A stretch of 7,081 nucleotides of DNA from Candidatus Kerfeldbacteria bacterium (GCA_016204645.1 JACQKI010000070.1:1-7081); one strand, 5' to 3'; counted from the stretch's first letter, positions 1 through 6,188 are shown. Translations and numbers: made by a program. The notes: generated by a model from the sequence alone, not told the origin.

Positions 1-69
1 GAGGTATCGCGCCACGCCCGAAGCTCCGCTGCCACCGATTCCGATGATGTGGATATGTTGTACTGCCAT
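1..69 (-). CDS. murC: Mur ligase N-terminus, probably UDP-N-acetylmuramate--L-alanine ligase (partial, runs off the left edge)
   Basis: The first 23 codons from an ATG at 69 read MAVQHIHIIGIGGSGASGVA followed by RYL. This matches the N-terminal Rossmann-like nucleotide-binding segment of MurC (family pattern H-F-x-G-I-G-G-x-G-M-S-G-I-A), with the glycine cluster at residues 10-16. In the known family, MurC adds L-alanine to UDP-MurNAc in the cytoplasm, the first amino acid step of peptidoglycan synthesis. The related ligase Mpl shares this motif, so the exact member cannot be settled from 23 residues. It lies on the same strand as the giant surface protein gene, 73 bases beyond that gene's stop, with a strong hairpin between them. 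No good Shine-Dalgarno site precedes the ATG. A TATACT hexamer at 92-87 (minus) could be its -10 box, but no -35 box is visible. Confidence 0.72.
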   Translation of the reverse strand, partial: MAVQHIHIIGIGGSGASGVARYL

Positions 70-89
70 ACCGGCTACTGCTTAACAGT

Positions 90-135
90 ATACCCTAATC
101 CCCCACACCTTTCGTAAAGGTGTGGGGGAGGGTAT
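90..135. terminator. Long bulged hairpin between the surface protein gene and murC
   Basis: Bases 100-112 pair perfectly with 116-128 (13 bp, loop CGT), and outside a three-base bulge (97-99) bases 90-96 pair with 129-135 (7 more bp). Read on the plus strand, a T-rich tract (133-145) follows, as in a rho-independent terminator, yet no plus-strand gene ends here. Read on the minus strand, it sits just past the stop codon of the surface protein gene (143) but is not followed by a T-run. It may stop transcription entering from the left, protect the 3' end of the minus-strand mRNA, or be a dispersed repeat. Its minus-strand right arm carries GGGATTAGGGTA, also found in the element after pilT. Confidence 0.6.
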
Positions 136-142
136 TTTATTT

Positions 143-3100
143 TTACTTAACGGTGATGCCGTTCTTCTTGGTAGTGCGCTTGCCGTCGCTATTCTCCACG
201 GTCAGATCGCACTTGCCAACACTGAGTGAGGTCCCGTCAACGGTGACGGTTAGCTGCTTAGTACTGTTGAACTTAACCGTTGTTCCGCCGGAGCAGACGA
301 GAACCTTCGAGTCACGGGTGAAGTTGTCGCCTTTGACGACCAGCTTGGCGCTCGAGGACGAGCTGGACACCGAGGTCGGCTTGATGCTGGAAATTTTCGG
401 TTTCGGCACGCTCAAATCGATCGAGCCCTTGGAGGCCTTGATGAACCGGCTGAGAGTGGTAGTGGCGGTCCGGAACTTGCCCTTGCTGAGTTTCCAGGTC
501 TTGACGTTGGTCGGCGTGGTGTTGGCCGCACCCATCGTCCCGGTCACCAGGTTAAACGCGCCTTGGCCGTCGAGCTCGAGGGCCGTGGCCACGGTGGCGT
601 ACGCCTTGGCCGTGCCGGCGGCGACGGTGTACTTCTTGTACTTGCCTTTGACGTCGTAGACCAAGGCCTTGGCCGTGTCGTTGGCCGCGCCGACGACAAT
701 GTCATTCTTGCCGTCACGCGTGACGTCGGCCAGCGTGATTGAAGCCACGCCCTTACTGCCGGTCTTCAGGCTCTTGACCAGCTTGCCCGACGTGTTGTAG
801 ACCTTGAGCGTTCCGTCGTTGGTCGAACCGGCCACGATCAGCTGTTGCGTGCCAAGGATCTTGGTCTTGATGGTGACCGTATCGCCTTTGGCTTGCTTAC
901 TGAACGGCGTCACGGTTTTACTGCCGATCTTGAACTTCGTTTTGTTCTTGGCAGTCGAGGTGGTAACCGTCTTGAGGGTCGAGGTTGAGCCGCTGGCGTT
1001 GACGGCGGTGTAGGCTGAGAGGTGATCGGTGGTGAAGGTGACCGACACGCAGTCTTGACCGCTGGCGCAGTCTTCTTCCTTGACCGTGGCATTTGACTTG
1101 ATGTCGTACGACGACGTCGAACTGTCGTAGAAGGCTGGCAGCACGGCGCTGGTGTCTTCAATCCCCTCGGCTTCGAGGCCGTCCTTCGGCAGGACCATTT
1201 TGACCGTAATGGCGCTGTTCAGGTCGGAAACCTGTTGGCCGTCTTCGTCGCGCGCGCTGACTTCGTAACCGACACCAACCCGCTGAGCGCTCTTGGTCGA
1301 TCCGAGATCAACGGTCGGGGTGGCGGTGACCGAGCAGGTGCCGTCGTCAGTGCTGACGGCTGATGCCGGAACCGAGATGGTCGTTCCGTTACCCAGCGCC
1401 AGCGTGGTCGGATCAGTGCAGGTGAACGTCTGGGTGACCGGTTCCGGAACTTCGAAGTGACCTTCTTTGAGGTTGATGTCCAGCTTAATTTTCTTCTGGG
1501 TGGTCACGACGATCGACTCCTCTTGCTCGCAGCGGTAGAACTTCGAACCGTCGAAACTGTCGCCGCAGATGTGCCAGGTGGTGTCCTTGGTAACGTTCAA
1601 CTTGTACTGACCGCCGGGGTTGCAGGGCGCGCCAGAGTTGCCGCCGTCCTCAGCCCAGGCGTGGACGAAGCAGCGTTCAGCCGGATTCTTGTCAATGGTG
1701 ACCTTGCCCTCGACTGTGGCGTCGGCCGTCCGGGCTTGCAGCGTCACCGTCGCAGTCTTAGCGGTCCGCAAGTCCGCGCTCGCGCACTTCGGGGGCATCA
1801 TGCCGCTCTCCGGCGGGAAGCCGGCGCAGACCTGGTAGATGTGCCCGCTCAGGACCTTGAACGAGAACTTGCCGTTGTTATCCGATTCGCTGCCCGAACG
1901 AATGGCGTTGTCGAAGCCAGCTGGGCCGCCCGGGCCTTTGGATCCGCTCTCAGCCGTGGACCGGACGCGGACCGACTGGGCGCCGGACGGCGGCTTAAAT
2001 TCAGAACAGGTCTTGAAGTTCTCCGGCTTAGAGCAGAATGTCTTACATTCCGCTTCAGACTTACAGCCGCCCGGCCCGGTAAAGTCTTGGCCGACCTGTG
2101 GACCACTGGGGCCTTCCTTGCGACCCTCGTCTTCGCACTGCGACGGGTTCTGCTTGCAGATCTGGACGCAGGAATAGGCGTTCTTGCAGCCGTTCGGGCC
2201 GTCCGGCACGGGGAAGGCCTCACACACGGCTTTGTTCTTGGCGTCGCTGCAGCACTTAATCACGCCGGGAATGTCGGTTGCGCCGCACGGTAGCTTTTTG
2301 TCGAAGCCGAGTTCCGCCCCTTCCTTCTTGCCGCTGCTAGGCCCTGGTCCCGGCCCGCCTTCGCGCTTGAGCTCGCGCGATTCGTTGATTTCCCGGTTGT
2401 TGTCGGCGTGGACAAAGCAGCGCAGCGGCTTGCCGTTCACATCCAAGCAGGTACCGGAAATCGTTGCATCCCCGATCACTAAACTGATATTCTTAGTGAC
2501 TGATTGTCCGGAGGCAACGTAGACCGAGTCTTCGGACGACGGCGGACGATTCATGGCGCCCGACTTCGGATCGAAGAAGGTACCGATGTGGTAGGTGCCG
2601 GCCACCAAGCTGATGCGATAGCTGCAATCCTTCTGGACCTCGCCCTGGAAGTGGCCGGAGACGCCGTCGGCAAAGACCATGCCGTGGAAATCGCACGATG
2701 ACGCCGGAAAACCGGTTGAGTCAACGATTTTCCCGGAAATGGACGAGTTGTTCTTGATCAACTGGACGTCCGCTTGCGAACTGCCGTTTGGCGTGACCGT
2801 TACTTTCTGCGGCGTTGAGCCGGAGTACTCGCTGTTCGGCGGCGTATGTACGCCGACTTCCCAGCTGGTGGCCACGCTCGAAGCCACCTTGATGGTGAAG
2901 GTGCCGTTCTGGATCGGGCTGCAGGACTCGTTGAAGGTGCCGACTGCCCGGGCAAAGGCGCAGCCGAAGAAGTTAGTCACCGGCTGGCTGTTGCTGGCAT
3001 CGAGCACGCGGCCGGTGATGGTGGCGTCGGCCTGGACCACGGTGAAGTTCAAATCGGGGTAATCCGAAGCGGTCACGACTGAGGCGTCCGTAGCCACCGT

Positions 3101-4528
3101 CACTTCGAGCGGTTTCTGGTTGACCGGCACGAAGCTGGCTTGCGGGCCGAATCCGAGGTGGACGTTCCAGAGGCCGGCCGTAACCGCCAGCTCGTAGGTG
3201 CCGTCCGACAGCGTTCGGGTGTTGCTGAAGCTGCCCGGACCGCCGGGGCCGCCGCCCGGACCGCTGGTTCGAATGATCTGGAACGCATTGACGTCGACGT
3301 TTCCGGCCGGTGCGCCCGAGCTGGTCACGACCTTACCTCGAATGCGTGCGTCCTTGGAAGCGACTACGAGGGCTAGGGTCTTAGTTTCGTTATCGTTGAT
3401 GCTGACGGTCGTGCCGGACAAGCTGTACTTGTTGTCCGGGGTCCACAGGAAGACGTTATAGGTGCCGGCTACGGTTTTGACCGTAAACGACCCGTCGTTG
3501 CCGAGCTGCGCGTTGCTGCCACGACCGTCGTTCGTGCGGAAATCCAAGTTGCCGTTGGTAATCGCGTTGCCGTTTTTATCCTTGACCGTGCCGGTGATCG
3601 TGGCGCTGGCCGTGGTCACGGAAAAGCCGACGGTCTTAGTTTCGCTGGTCGAGTCATTGGCAAAGTCAACGATGGTTGGCTGATTCTGGTAGACCCAATC
3701 GCAAGTTACGCCCGGGCCGCCCGCACACATCGGTTGAACGTTCCACGACCCGCCGCTGACGGCGATGGTGAAGGCTCCAGCACCGTCAGTCATGCTGTTG
3801 GCAAAGCCTTGGCCGTTCATGCGGAAGGCGTTGACATTGGCCGAGGCGGCTGAGCCGTCAGCCTTTTTAACCGTCCCGGTAATCGTTTTGACGGCGGCCA
3901 CAAAGGTGAAGTTTTTTTCCAGCAGCCCGCTGCCGAGCGTCACGGTCGACGGCTCGGGCGAAGTCAGGCCACTAACGTTGAAATCGGGTTGGGCTTCGGC
4001 CACGTAGGTGCCGCTCGTCAGTCCGCCGAGCTTGTAGTTGCCGCTGTCGTCAGCGTTGGCGTGGGCGAAAATCGAAAAGTCCTGACTATGGACGTTAATG
4101 TTGCAGCGGACGCCGGTCACGCCGTCCGGCTTCAGGCATTTGCCCTTCATCTGGGCATTGGTCACCCTCGGATTGAGCGTGGTCGTCTGGTCAGTGTACA
4201 CGTCAATGTCAACCTCAACCGACGGGGCGAAGGCTGACGATGGCGATGGTTGAGCCTGACATTTGTAGTGGCCTGGATTGAGGCTTAAATTGAACGTTCC
4301 ATTGCTGGCTGACATCGTACCGTTGCCGCCGGTTTGACCGAAGCAGTTAATGTTAACCTGCTCGGCTAAGGTTGAGCCGTCCGGTTTTTGAACGGTCCCA
4401 CCGACCCCCGTCGCCGCGATCGCCACTTCGGCCGACGGCAGGAAGGTTACCCAGACAAACACCAAAGCTGCGGCCGCGGCTAACCCGATGCCGGACAGCT
4501 TGAGAATCCTTTTGACCGTGCTGTTCAT
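143..4528 (-). CDS. Giant exported multi-domain surface protein: nine carboxypeptidase-regulatory-like domains, Cys-rich insert, ZU5-like, FG-GAP-like and IPT/TIG domains
   Basis: The ATG at 4528 is chosen because AAGGGGG lies 7 bases upstream and the protein then opens with a basic stretch (KRILK) and a hydrophobic helix (about residues 12-31) with possible cleavage after AIA (about 38). An in-frame ATG at 4606 only adds 26 polar residues with no export logic. Residues 40-1020 form nine repeats of about 85-110 residues with strand signatures such as ATITGTVKDKNG, then GSFTVKTVAGTYNV; these resemble CarboxypepD_reg or Cna-B-like beta-sandwiches. Repeat 8 is split by a Cys-rich insert (about 711-880). 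Residues 1030-1177 resemble a ZU5-type domain ending in TTDHLSAYTAV. Residues 1218-1345 carry FG-GAP/VCBS-like repeats, one with a calcium-loop pattern D1268-x-T-x-D-G-x-x-D1276. Residues 1378-1461 are an IPT/TIG fold. No catalytic motif, LPXTG or C-terminal membrane helix is seen. The likely role is an adhesin or structural surface protein, held by the N-terminal helix or released; this is inference. Confidence 0.88.
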   Translation of the reverse strand: MNSTVKRILKLSGIGLAAAAALVFVWVTFLPSAEVAIAATGVGGTVQKPDGSTLAEQVNINCFGQTGGNGTMSASNGTFNLSLNPGHYKCQAQPSPSSAFAPSVEVDIDVYTDQTTTLNPRVTNAQMKGKCLKPDGVTGVRCNINVHSQDFSIFAHANADDSGNYKLGGLTSGTYVAEAQPDFNVSGLTSPEPSTVTLGSGLLEKNFTFVAAVKTITGTVKKADGSAASANVNAFRMNGQGFANSMTDGAGAFTIAVSGGSWNVQPMCAGGPGVTCDWVYQNQPTIVDFANDSTSETKTVGFSVTTASATITGTVKDKNGNAITNGNLDFRTNDGRGSNAQLGNDGSFTVKTVAGTYNVFLWTPDNKYSLSGTTVSINDNETKTLALVVASKDARIRGKVVTSSGAPAGNVDVNAFQIIRTSGPGGGPGGPGSFSNTRTLSDGTYELAVTAGLWNVHLGFGPQASFVPVNQKPLEVTVATDASVVTASDYPDLNFTVVQADATITGRVLDASNSQPVTNFFGCAFARAVGTFNESCSPIQNGTFTIKVASSVATSWEVGVHTPPNSEYSGSTPQKVTVTPNGSSQADVQLIKNNSSISGKIVDSTGFPASSCDFHGMVFADGVSGHFQGEVQKDCSYRISLVAGTYHIGTFFDPKSGAMNRPPSSEDSVYVASGQSVTKNISLVIGDATISGTCLDVNGKPLRCFVHADNNREINESRELKREGGPGPGPSSGKKEGAELGFDKKLPCGATDIPGVIKCCSDAKNKAVCEAFPVPDGPNGCKNAYSCVQICKQNPSQCEDEGRKEGPSGPQVGQDFTGPGGCKSEAECKTFCSKPENFKTCSEFKPPSGAQSVRVRSTAESGSKGPGGPAGFDNAIRSGSESDNNGKFSFKVLSGHIYQVCAGFPPESGMMPPKCASADLRTAKTATVTLQARTADATVEGKVTIDKNPAERCFVHAWAEDGGNSGAPCNPGGQYKLNVTKDTTWHICGDSFDGSKFYRCEQEESIVVTTQKKIKLDINLKEGHFEVPEPVTQTFTCTDPTTLALGNGTTISVPASAVSTDDGTCSVTATPTVDLGSTKSAQRVGVGYEVSARDEDGQQVSDLNSAITVKMVLPKDGLEAEGIEDTSAVLPAFYDSSTSSYDIKSNATVKEEDCASGQDCVSVTFTTDHLSAYTAVNASGSTSTLKTVTTSTAKNKTKFKIGSKTVTPFSKQAKGDTVTIKTKILGTQQLIVAGSTNDGTLKVYNTSGKLVKSLKTGSKGVASITLADVTRDGKNDIVVGAANDTAKALVYDVKGKYKKYTVAAGTAKAYATVATALELDGQGAFNLVTGTMGAANTTPTNVKTWKLSKGKFRTATTTLSRFIKASKGSIDLSVPKPKISSIKPTSVSSSSSSAKLVVKGDNFTRDSKVLVCSGGTTVKFNSTKQLTVTVDGTSLSVGKCDLTVENSDGKRTTKKNGITVK

Positions 4529-4535
4529 TGTTTTT

Positions 4536-4542
4536 CCCCCTT
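4536..4542 (-). promoter_or_regulatory. Ribosome binding site of the surface protein gene
   Basis: On the minus strand AAGGGGG precedes the ATG at 4528 with a 7-base spacer (AAAAACA). It is the clearest Shine-Dalgarno-like site in the window and decides the start in favour of 4528 over the in-frame ATG at 4606. Confidence 0.7.
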
Positions 4543-4553
4543 GAAAATAAAGT

Positions 4554-4573
4554 CGGTGCCGTTGACGGCACCG
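4554..4573 (-). promoter_or_regulatory. Leader hairpin upstream of the surface protein gene
   Basis: Bases 4554-4561 pair perfectly with 4566-4573 (8 bp, seven of them G-C or C-G, four-base loop). On the minus strand the stem is followed by ACTTTATTTTC and then the ribosome binding site, so the whole resembles a weak intrinsic terminator placed in the leader. It could be an attenuator, a stabiliser of the 5' end, or a translational element. The pairing is seen directly; the function is inferred. Confidence 0.5.
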
Positions 4574-4646
4574 GCCTGACTTATTGACGTTTGTTAAATA
4601 GACCACGCAAATCGCCTGAAGAAAAGGCCTTGATGGTCAAAATTCC

Positions 4647-4662
4647 TTTATACACAGGTGTA
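4647..4662 (-). promoter_or_regulatory. Candidate promoter -10 box with overlapping operator-like palindrome
   Basis: On the minus strand TATAAA (4652-4647) is preceded by TGTG, giving an extended -10 box; the hexamer 17 bases upstream (TTTTGT) is a poor -35. Transcription would start near 4640 and give a leader of about 110 bases before the surface protein ATG. The perfect inverted repeat TACAC-AG-GTGTA (4651-4662) overlaps the -10 box on its upstream side, where a repressor could block it. The region lies between two divergent genes, so one factor could act on both. No convincing sigma-70 promoter for pilT was found; TTGACT at 4697-4702 lacks a good -10 partner. Confidence 0.4.
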
Positions 4663-4795
4663 CTTTAGCACAAAAAACGGCCGTTGTCCACAATTCTTGA
4701 CTGTCCAAAAAGTCACGACTGCTTGACGCTCGCGACCGACCGCAAAGCTCTGTCGGCGTTGACCGATGGTCGACCCTCTGCAACACTGTGAGCGT

Positions 4796-5842
4796 ATGGC
4801 AAAAACCATTGACGGACTGTTCGAGTACGCAGTTAAACATAAAGCCTCTGATCTCCACCTCTTAGAAGGACAGCCTCCGATCGTTCGCATCGACGGAGTG
4901 CTCAACCCGATCGCCGGACAGAAACCGCTGACCCGGGAACAGGTCGCCGAACTCAGTTTTTCCATTCTCTCGCCGCGGCAGCGGCAGGTCTTCGAGCAGG
5001 AACGAGAGTTTGATTTGTCATACGAAATCGCCCGGCTGTCGCGTTTCCGGGTCAACCTGCACTACGAGCGCGAAGCCGTCGGGTTGGTGGCCCGGGTGAT
5101 CGCCACCCAAATCCCGACCATGCAGGAGCTTGACCTACCGAAGACGGCGTACGATTTGCTCCAGCTCGAGCAAGGTTTAGTGCTCGTCACCGGCCCGACC
5201 GGGATGGGCAAGTCAACCACCCTGGCGGCCATGATCGAAGTCATCAACCAAGAACGCAACGAGCACATCGTCACGCTCGAGGATCCGATTGAGTTCCTGT
5301 ACACCCCCAAGAAGTCGTTGATTCGCCAACGTCAGCTCGGCTCGGACATGCTGACTTTTGCCGCCGCGCTCAAGCACGTCCTGCGCCAAGACCCGAACGT
5401 CATCCTAGTCGGCGAGATGCGCGACCTGGAAACCATTTCCTCGACCATCACCTTGGCCGAGACCGGGCACCTCGTCCTGGCCACCTTGCACACGCTCAAC
5501 GCCGCCCAGACCATCGATCGCATCATCGACGTCTTTCCGCCGTACCAGCAGCCACAAGTCAGATTGCAAGTTTCGCTCTTCCTAAAAGCTATCATTTCCC
5601 AACAGCTCTTGCCAAAGGTCGGCGGCGGACGTTTAGCCGCGCGCGAGATTCTAATCAACACACCGGCCATCGGCAACCTGATCCGCGAAAACAAAATTCC
5701 GCAAATAAAAACGGCCATGCAAACCAGCGCCGACGTCGGCATGGTGACCATGGACCAAGACATCAAGCGCCTGTACCAGGACGGCAAGATCACCAAGGAA
5801 GTAGCCTTGGCCCACATGCCGAATCCGCAGCTCCTCCGCTAA
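4796..5842 (+). CDS. pilT: Type IV pilus retraction ATPase PilT
   Basis: The product has 348 residues, close to the usual 344-350 for PilT. The N-terminal PAS-like domain carries KASDLHLLEGQPPIVRIDG. The ATPase core has, in order, Walker A GPTGMGKST (133-141, Lys139), the Asp box TLEDPIEF (160-167), Walker B with VGEMRDLET (205-213, Glu207) and the His box TGHLVLATLHT (223-233, His225 and His232). The C-terminal AIGNLIRENKIPQI (291-304) corresponds to the AIRNLIRE motif typical of PilT. In the known family a cytoplasmic hexamer depolymerises the pilus and powers twitching, DNA uptake or attachment. All catalytic residues are present, so it should be active. The ATG at 4796 is preferred because it begins the usual PilT N-terminus; an in-frame ATG at 4766 would add ten atypical residues. 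Neither start has a clear Shine-Dalgarno site. No other pilus gene is adjacent; the gene stands alone, divergent from the surface protein gene. Confidence 0.95.
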   Translation: MAKTIDGLFEYAVKHKASDLHLLEGQPPIVRIDGVLNPIAGQKPLTREQVAELSFSILSPRQRQVFEQEREFDLSYEIARLSRFRVNLHYEREAVGLVARVIATQIPTMQELDLPKTAYDLLQLEQGLVLVTGPTGMGKSTTLAAMIEVINQERNEHIVTLEDPIEFLYTPKKSLIRQRQLGSDMLTFAAALKHVLRQDPNVILVGEMRDLETISSTITLAETGHLVLATLHTLNAAQTIDRIIDVFPPYQQPQVRLQVSLFLKAIISQQLLPKVGGGRLAAREILINTPAIGNLIRENKIPQIKTAMQTSADVGMVTMDQDIKRLYQDGKITKEVALAHMPNPQLLR

Positions 5843-5845
5843 TCG

Positions 5846-5880
5846 CCTCCTTTACAAAGGAAGGGATTAGGGTAGGGTGT
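5846..5880 (+). repeat. Short hairpin repeat directly after pilT
   Basis: TCCTTT (5848-5853) pairs with AAAGGA (5856-5861) around a two-base loop, and GGGATTAGGGTA follows (5863-5874), then GGGTGT. The same 12 bases occur in the same order after a hairpin ending AAAGG downstream of the surface protein gene (minus strand, 102-91). Both sit within about 60 bases of a stop codon on the sense strand. This suggests a dispersed 3'-end element, but two copies in one window are weak proof. Confidence 0.4.
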
Positions 5881-5918
5881 CAACGCCAATTGCGGTAGAC
5901 CCTTGCGATGAACAGTTC

Positions 5919-5943
5919 AACGTGGTAGTCTAGCCACGTTTTT
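5919..5943 (+). terminator. Rho-independent terminator downstream of pilT
   Basis: AACGTGG (5919-5925) pairs with CCACGTT (5934-5940) around an 8-base loop, and the T-run TTTTT (5939-5943) begins at the stem foot. It lies 77 bases after the pilT stop and before the tRNA region, which fits an end for the pilT transcript. The same stretch can be read as a weak promoter (TTGCGA, 17 bases, TAGTCT) for the tRNA; the terminator reading is stronger. Confidence 0.65.
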
Positions 5944-5946
5944 CGT

Positions 5947-5959
5947 GCGCCCGTAGCTC
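5947..5959 (+). pseudogene. 5' fragment of an Arg-type tRNA gene
   Basis: GCGCCCGTAGCTC is the acceptor strand, positions 8-9 and first D-stem strand of a tRNA; it equals the start of Escherichia coli tRNA-Arg(CCG) as remembered, and differs in one base from the first 13 bases of the intact tRNA-Arg at 6021. After it the sequence departs into a palindrome with no D-loop, anticodon arm or T arm, so it is a remnant. A chance match of 13 bases cannot be fully excluded. Confidence 0.5.
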
Positions 5960-5990
5960 CCCGAACCAGTCGCTGCGCTCCGGTTCGGGG
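5959..5990 (+). repeat. REP-like palindrome (9-bp stem, 14-base loop)
   Basis: CCCCGAACC (5959-5967) pairs perfectly with GGTTCGGGG (5982-5990). The 14-base loop, read in reverse complement (GGAGCGCAGCGACT), resembles the loop of the hairpin at 6142-6169. GTAG lies two bases before the stem (5953-5956), like the tetranucleotide at the foot of REP hairpins mobilised by RAYT transposases, although here GTAG also belongs to the tRNA fragment. No RAYT gene is in the window. Confidence 0.45.
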
Positions 5991-6020
5991 CTGGCAGTAG
6001 ATCAACCCTGCATCGAGGGC

Positions 6021-6093
6021 GCGCCTGTAGCTCAATGGACAGAGCGTGTGGCTTCGGACCACAAGGTTGGGGGTTCGAGTCCCTCCAGGCGCG
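6021..6093 (+). tRNA. tRNA-Arg, anticodon UCG
   Basis: A complete cloverleaf is visible. The acceptor stem is GCGCCTG (6021-6027) with CAGGCGC (6086-6092), and the discriminator base is G6093. The D stem is GCTC/GAGC around AATGGACA. The anticodon stem TGTGG/CCACA encloses loop CTTCGGA with anticodon TCG at 6054-6056. The variable loop is AGGTT, and the T stem GGGGG/CCCTC holds TTCGAGT. The anticodon reads the arginine codon CGA and perhaps other CGN codons by wobble. CCA is not encoded (CCC follows the discriminator), so a CCA-adding enzyme is needed. Four bases on each side (6017-6020 and 6093-6096) can lengthen the acceptor stem in the precursor. No clear separate promoter is seen. Confidence 0.93.
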
Positions 6094-6098
6094 CCCCT

Positions 6099-6148
6099 GG
6101 TGCGGGGTCGGATCAGAGGATCGGGGGTTCGAATCTTTACCCAGCACC
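6099..6148 (+). pseudogene. Truncated tRNA-like remnant (3' half)
   Basis: GGGGGTTCGAATC (6123-6135) is a typical T arm start and T loop, and CCCAGCA (6140-6146) looks like a 3' acceptor strand. Only 29 bases separate it from the end of tRNA-Arg, too few for the D and anticodon arms, so the gene is truncated. The 5' side does offer GGTGC and GGG (6099-6106), which pair with CCC and GCACC (6140-6148) leaving A6143 bulged. The T stem is poor (three G-U pairs and one G-A mismatch). It is probably a decayed tRNA or recombination scar, not a working tRNA. Confidence 0.45.
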
Positions 6149-6169
6149 CGAACGAAGTGAGTGGTGCTG
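6142..6169 (+). repeat. Palindrome after the tRNA remnant (7-bp stem, 14-base loop)
   Basis: CAGCACC (6142-6148) pairs with GGTGCTG (6163-6169) around the loop CGAACGAAGTGAGT. Loop size and purine pattern match the palindrome at 5959-5990 read on the other strand. Part of the right arm can instead pair downstream: TGGTGC (6162-6167) with GCACCA (6182-6187), enclosing GGCC-TCC-GGCC. So two mutually exclusive folds exist. Confidence 0.4.
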
Positions 6170-6188
6170 TGGCCTCCGGCCGCACCAT

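Noticed and set aside
120..4237. Many open frames opposite or inside the surface protein gene, up to 278 codons
   Set aside because: They are shadows in a GC-rich gene: Arg, Ala, Leu or Pro-rich or valine-rich translations without domains, all overlapping a convincing long coding region.
4529..4606. Longer form of the surface protein starting at the ATG at 4606
   Set aside because: The extra 26 residues are polar, precede the signal helix and cover the leader hairpin and ribosome binding site; the 4528 start has a good Shine-Dalgarno site.
4676..4685. AACGGCCGTT palindrome followed by T residues on the minus strand as a terminator
   Set aside because: A perfect palindrome with no loop leaves too few base pairs for a stable hairpin.
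4766..4795. Upstream in-frame ATG for pilT
   Set aside because: It adds ten residues not typical of PilT, and the ATG lies within a small hairpin (4758-4774); no ribosome binding site supports it, though the choice is not certain.
4648..5817. Minus-strand open frames opposite pilT and its upstream region
   Set aside because: They overlap pilT, whose motifs are complete, and show no recognisable domain.
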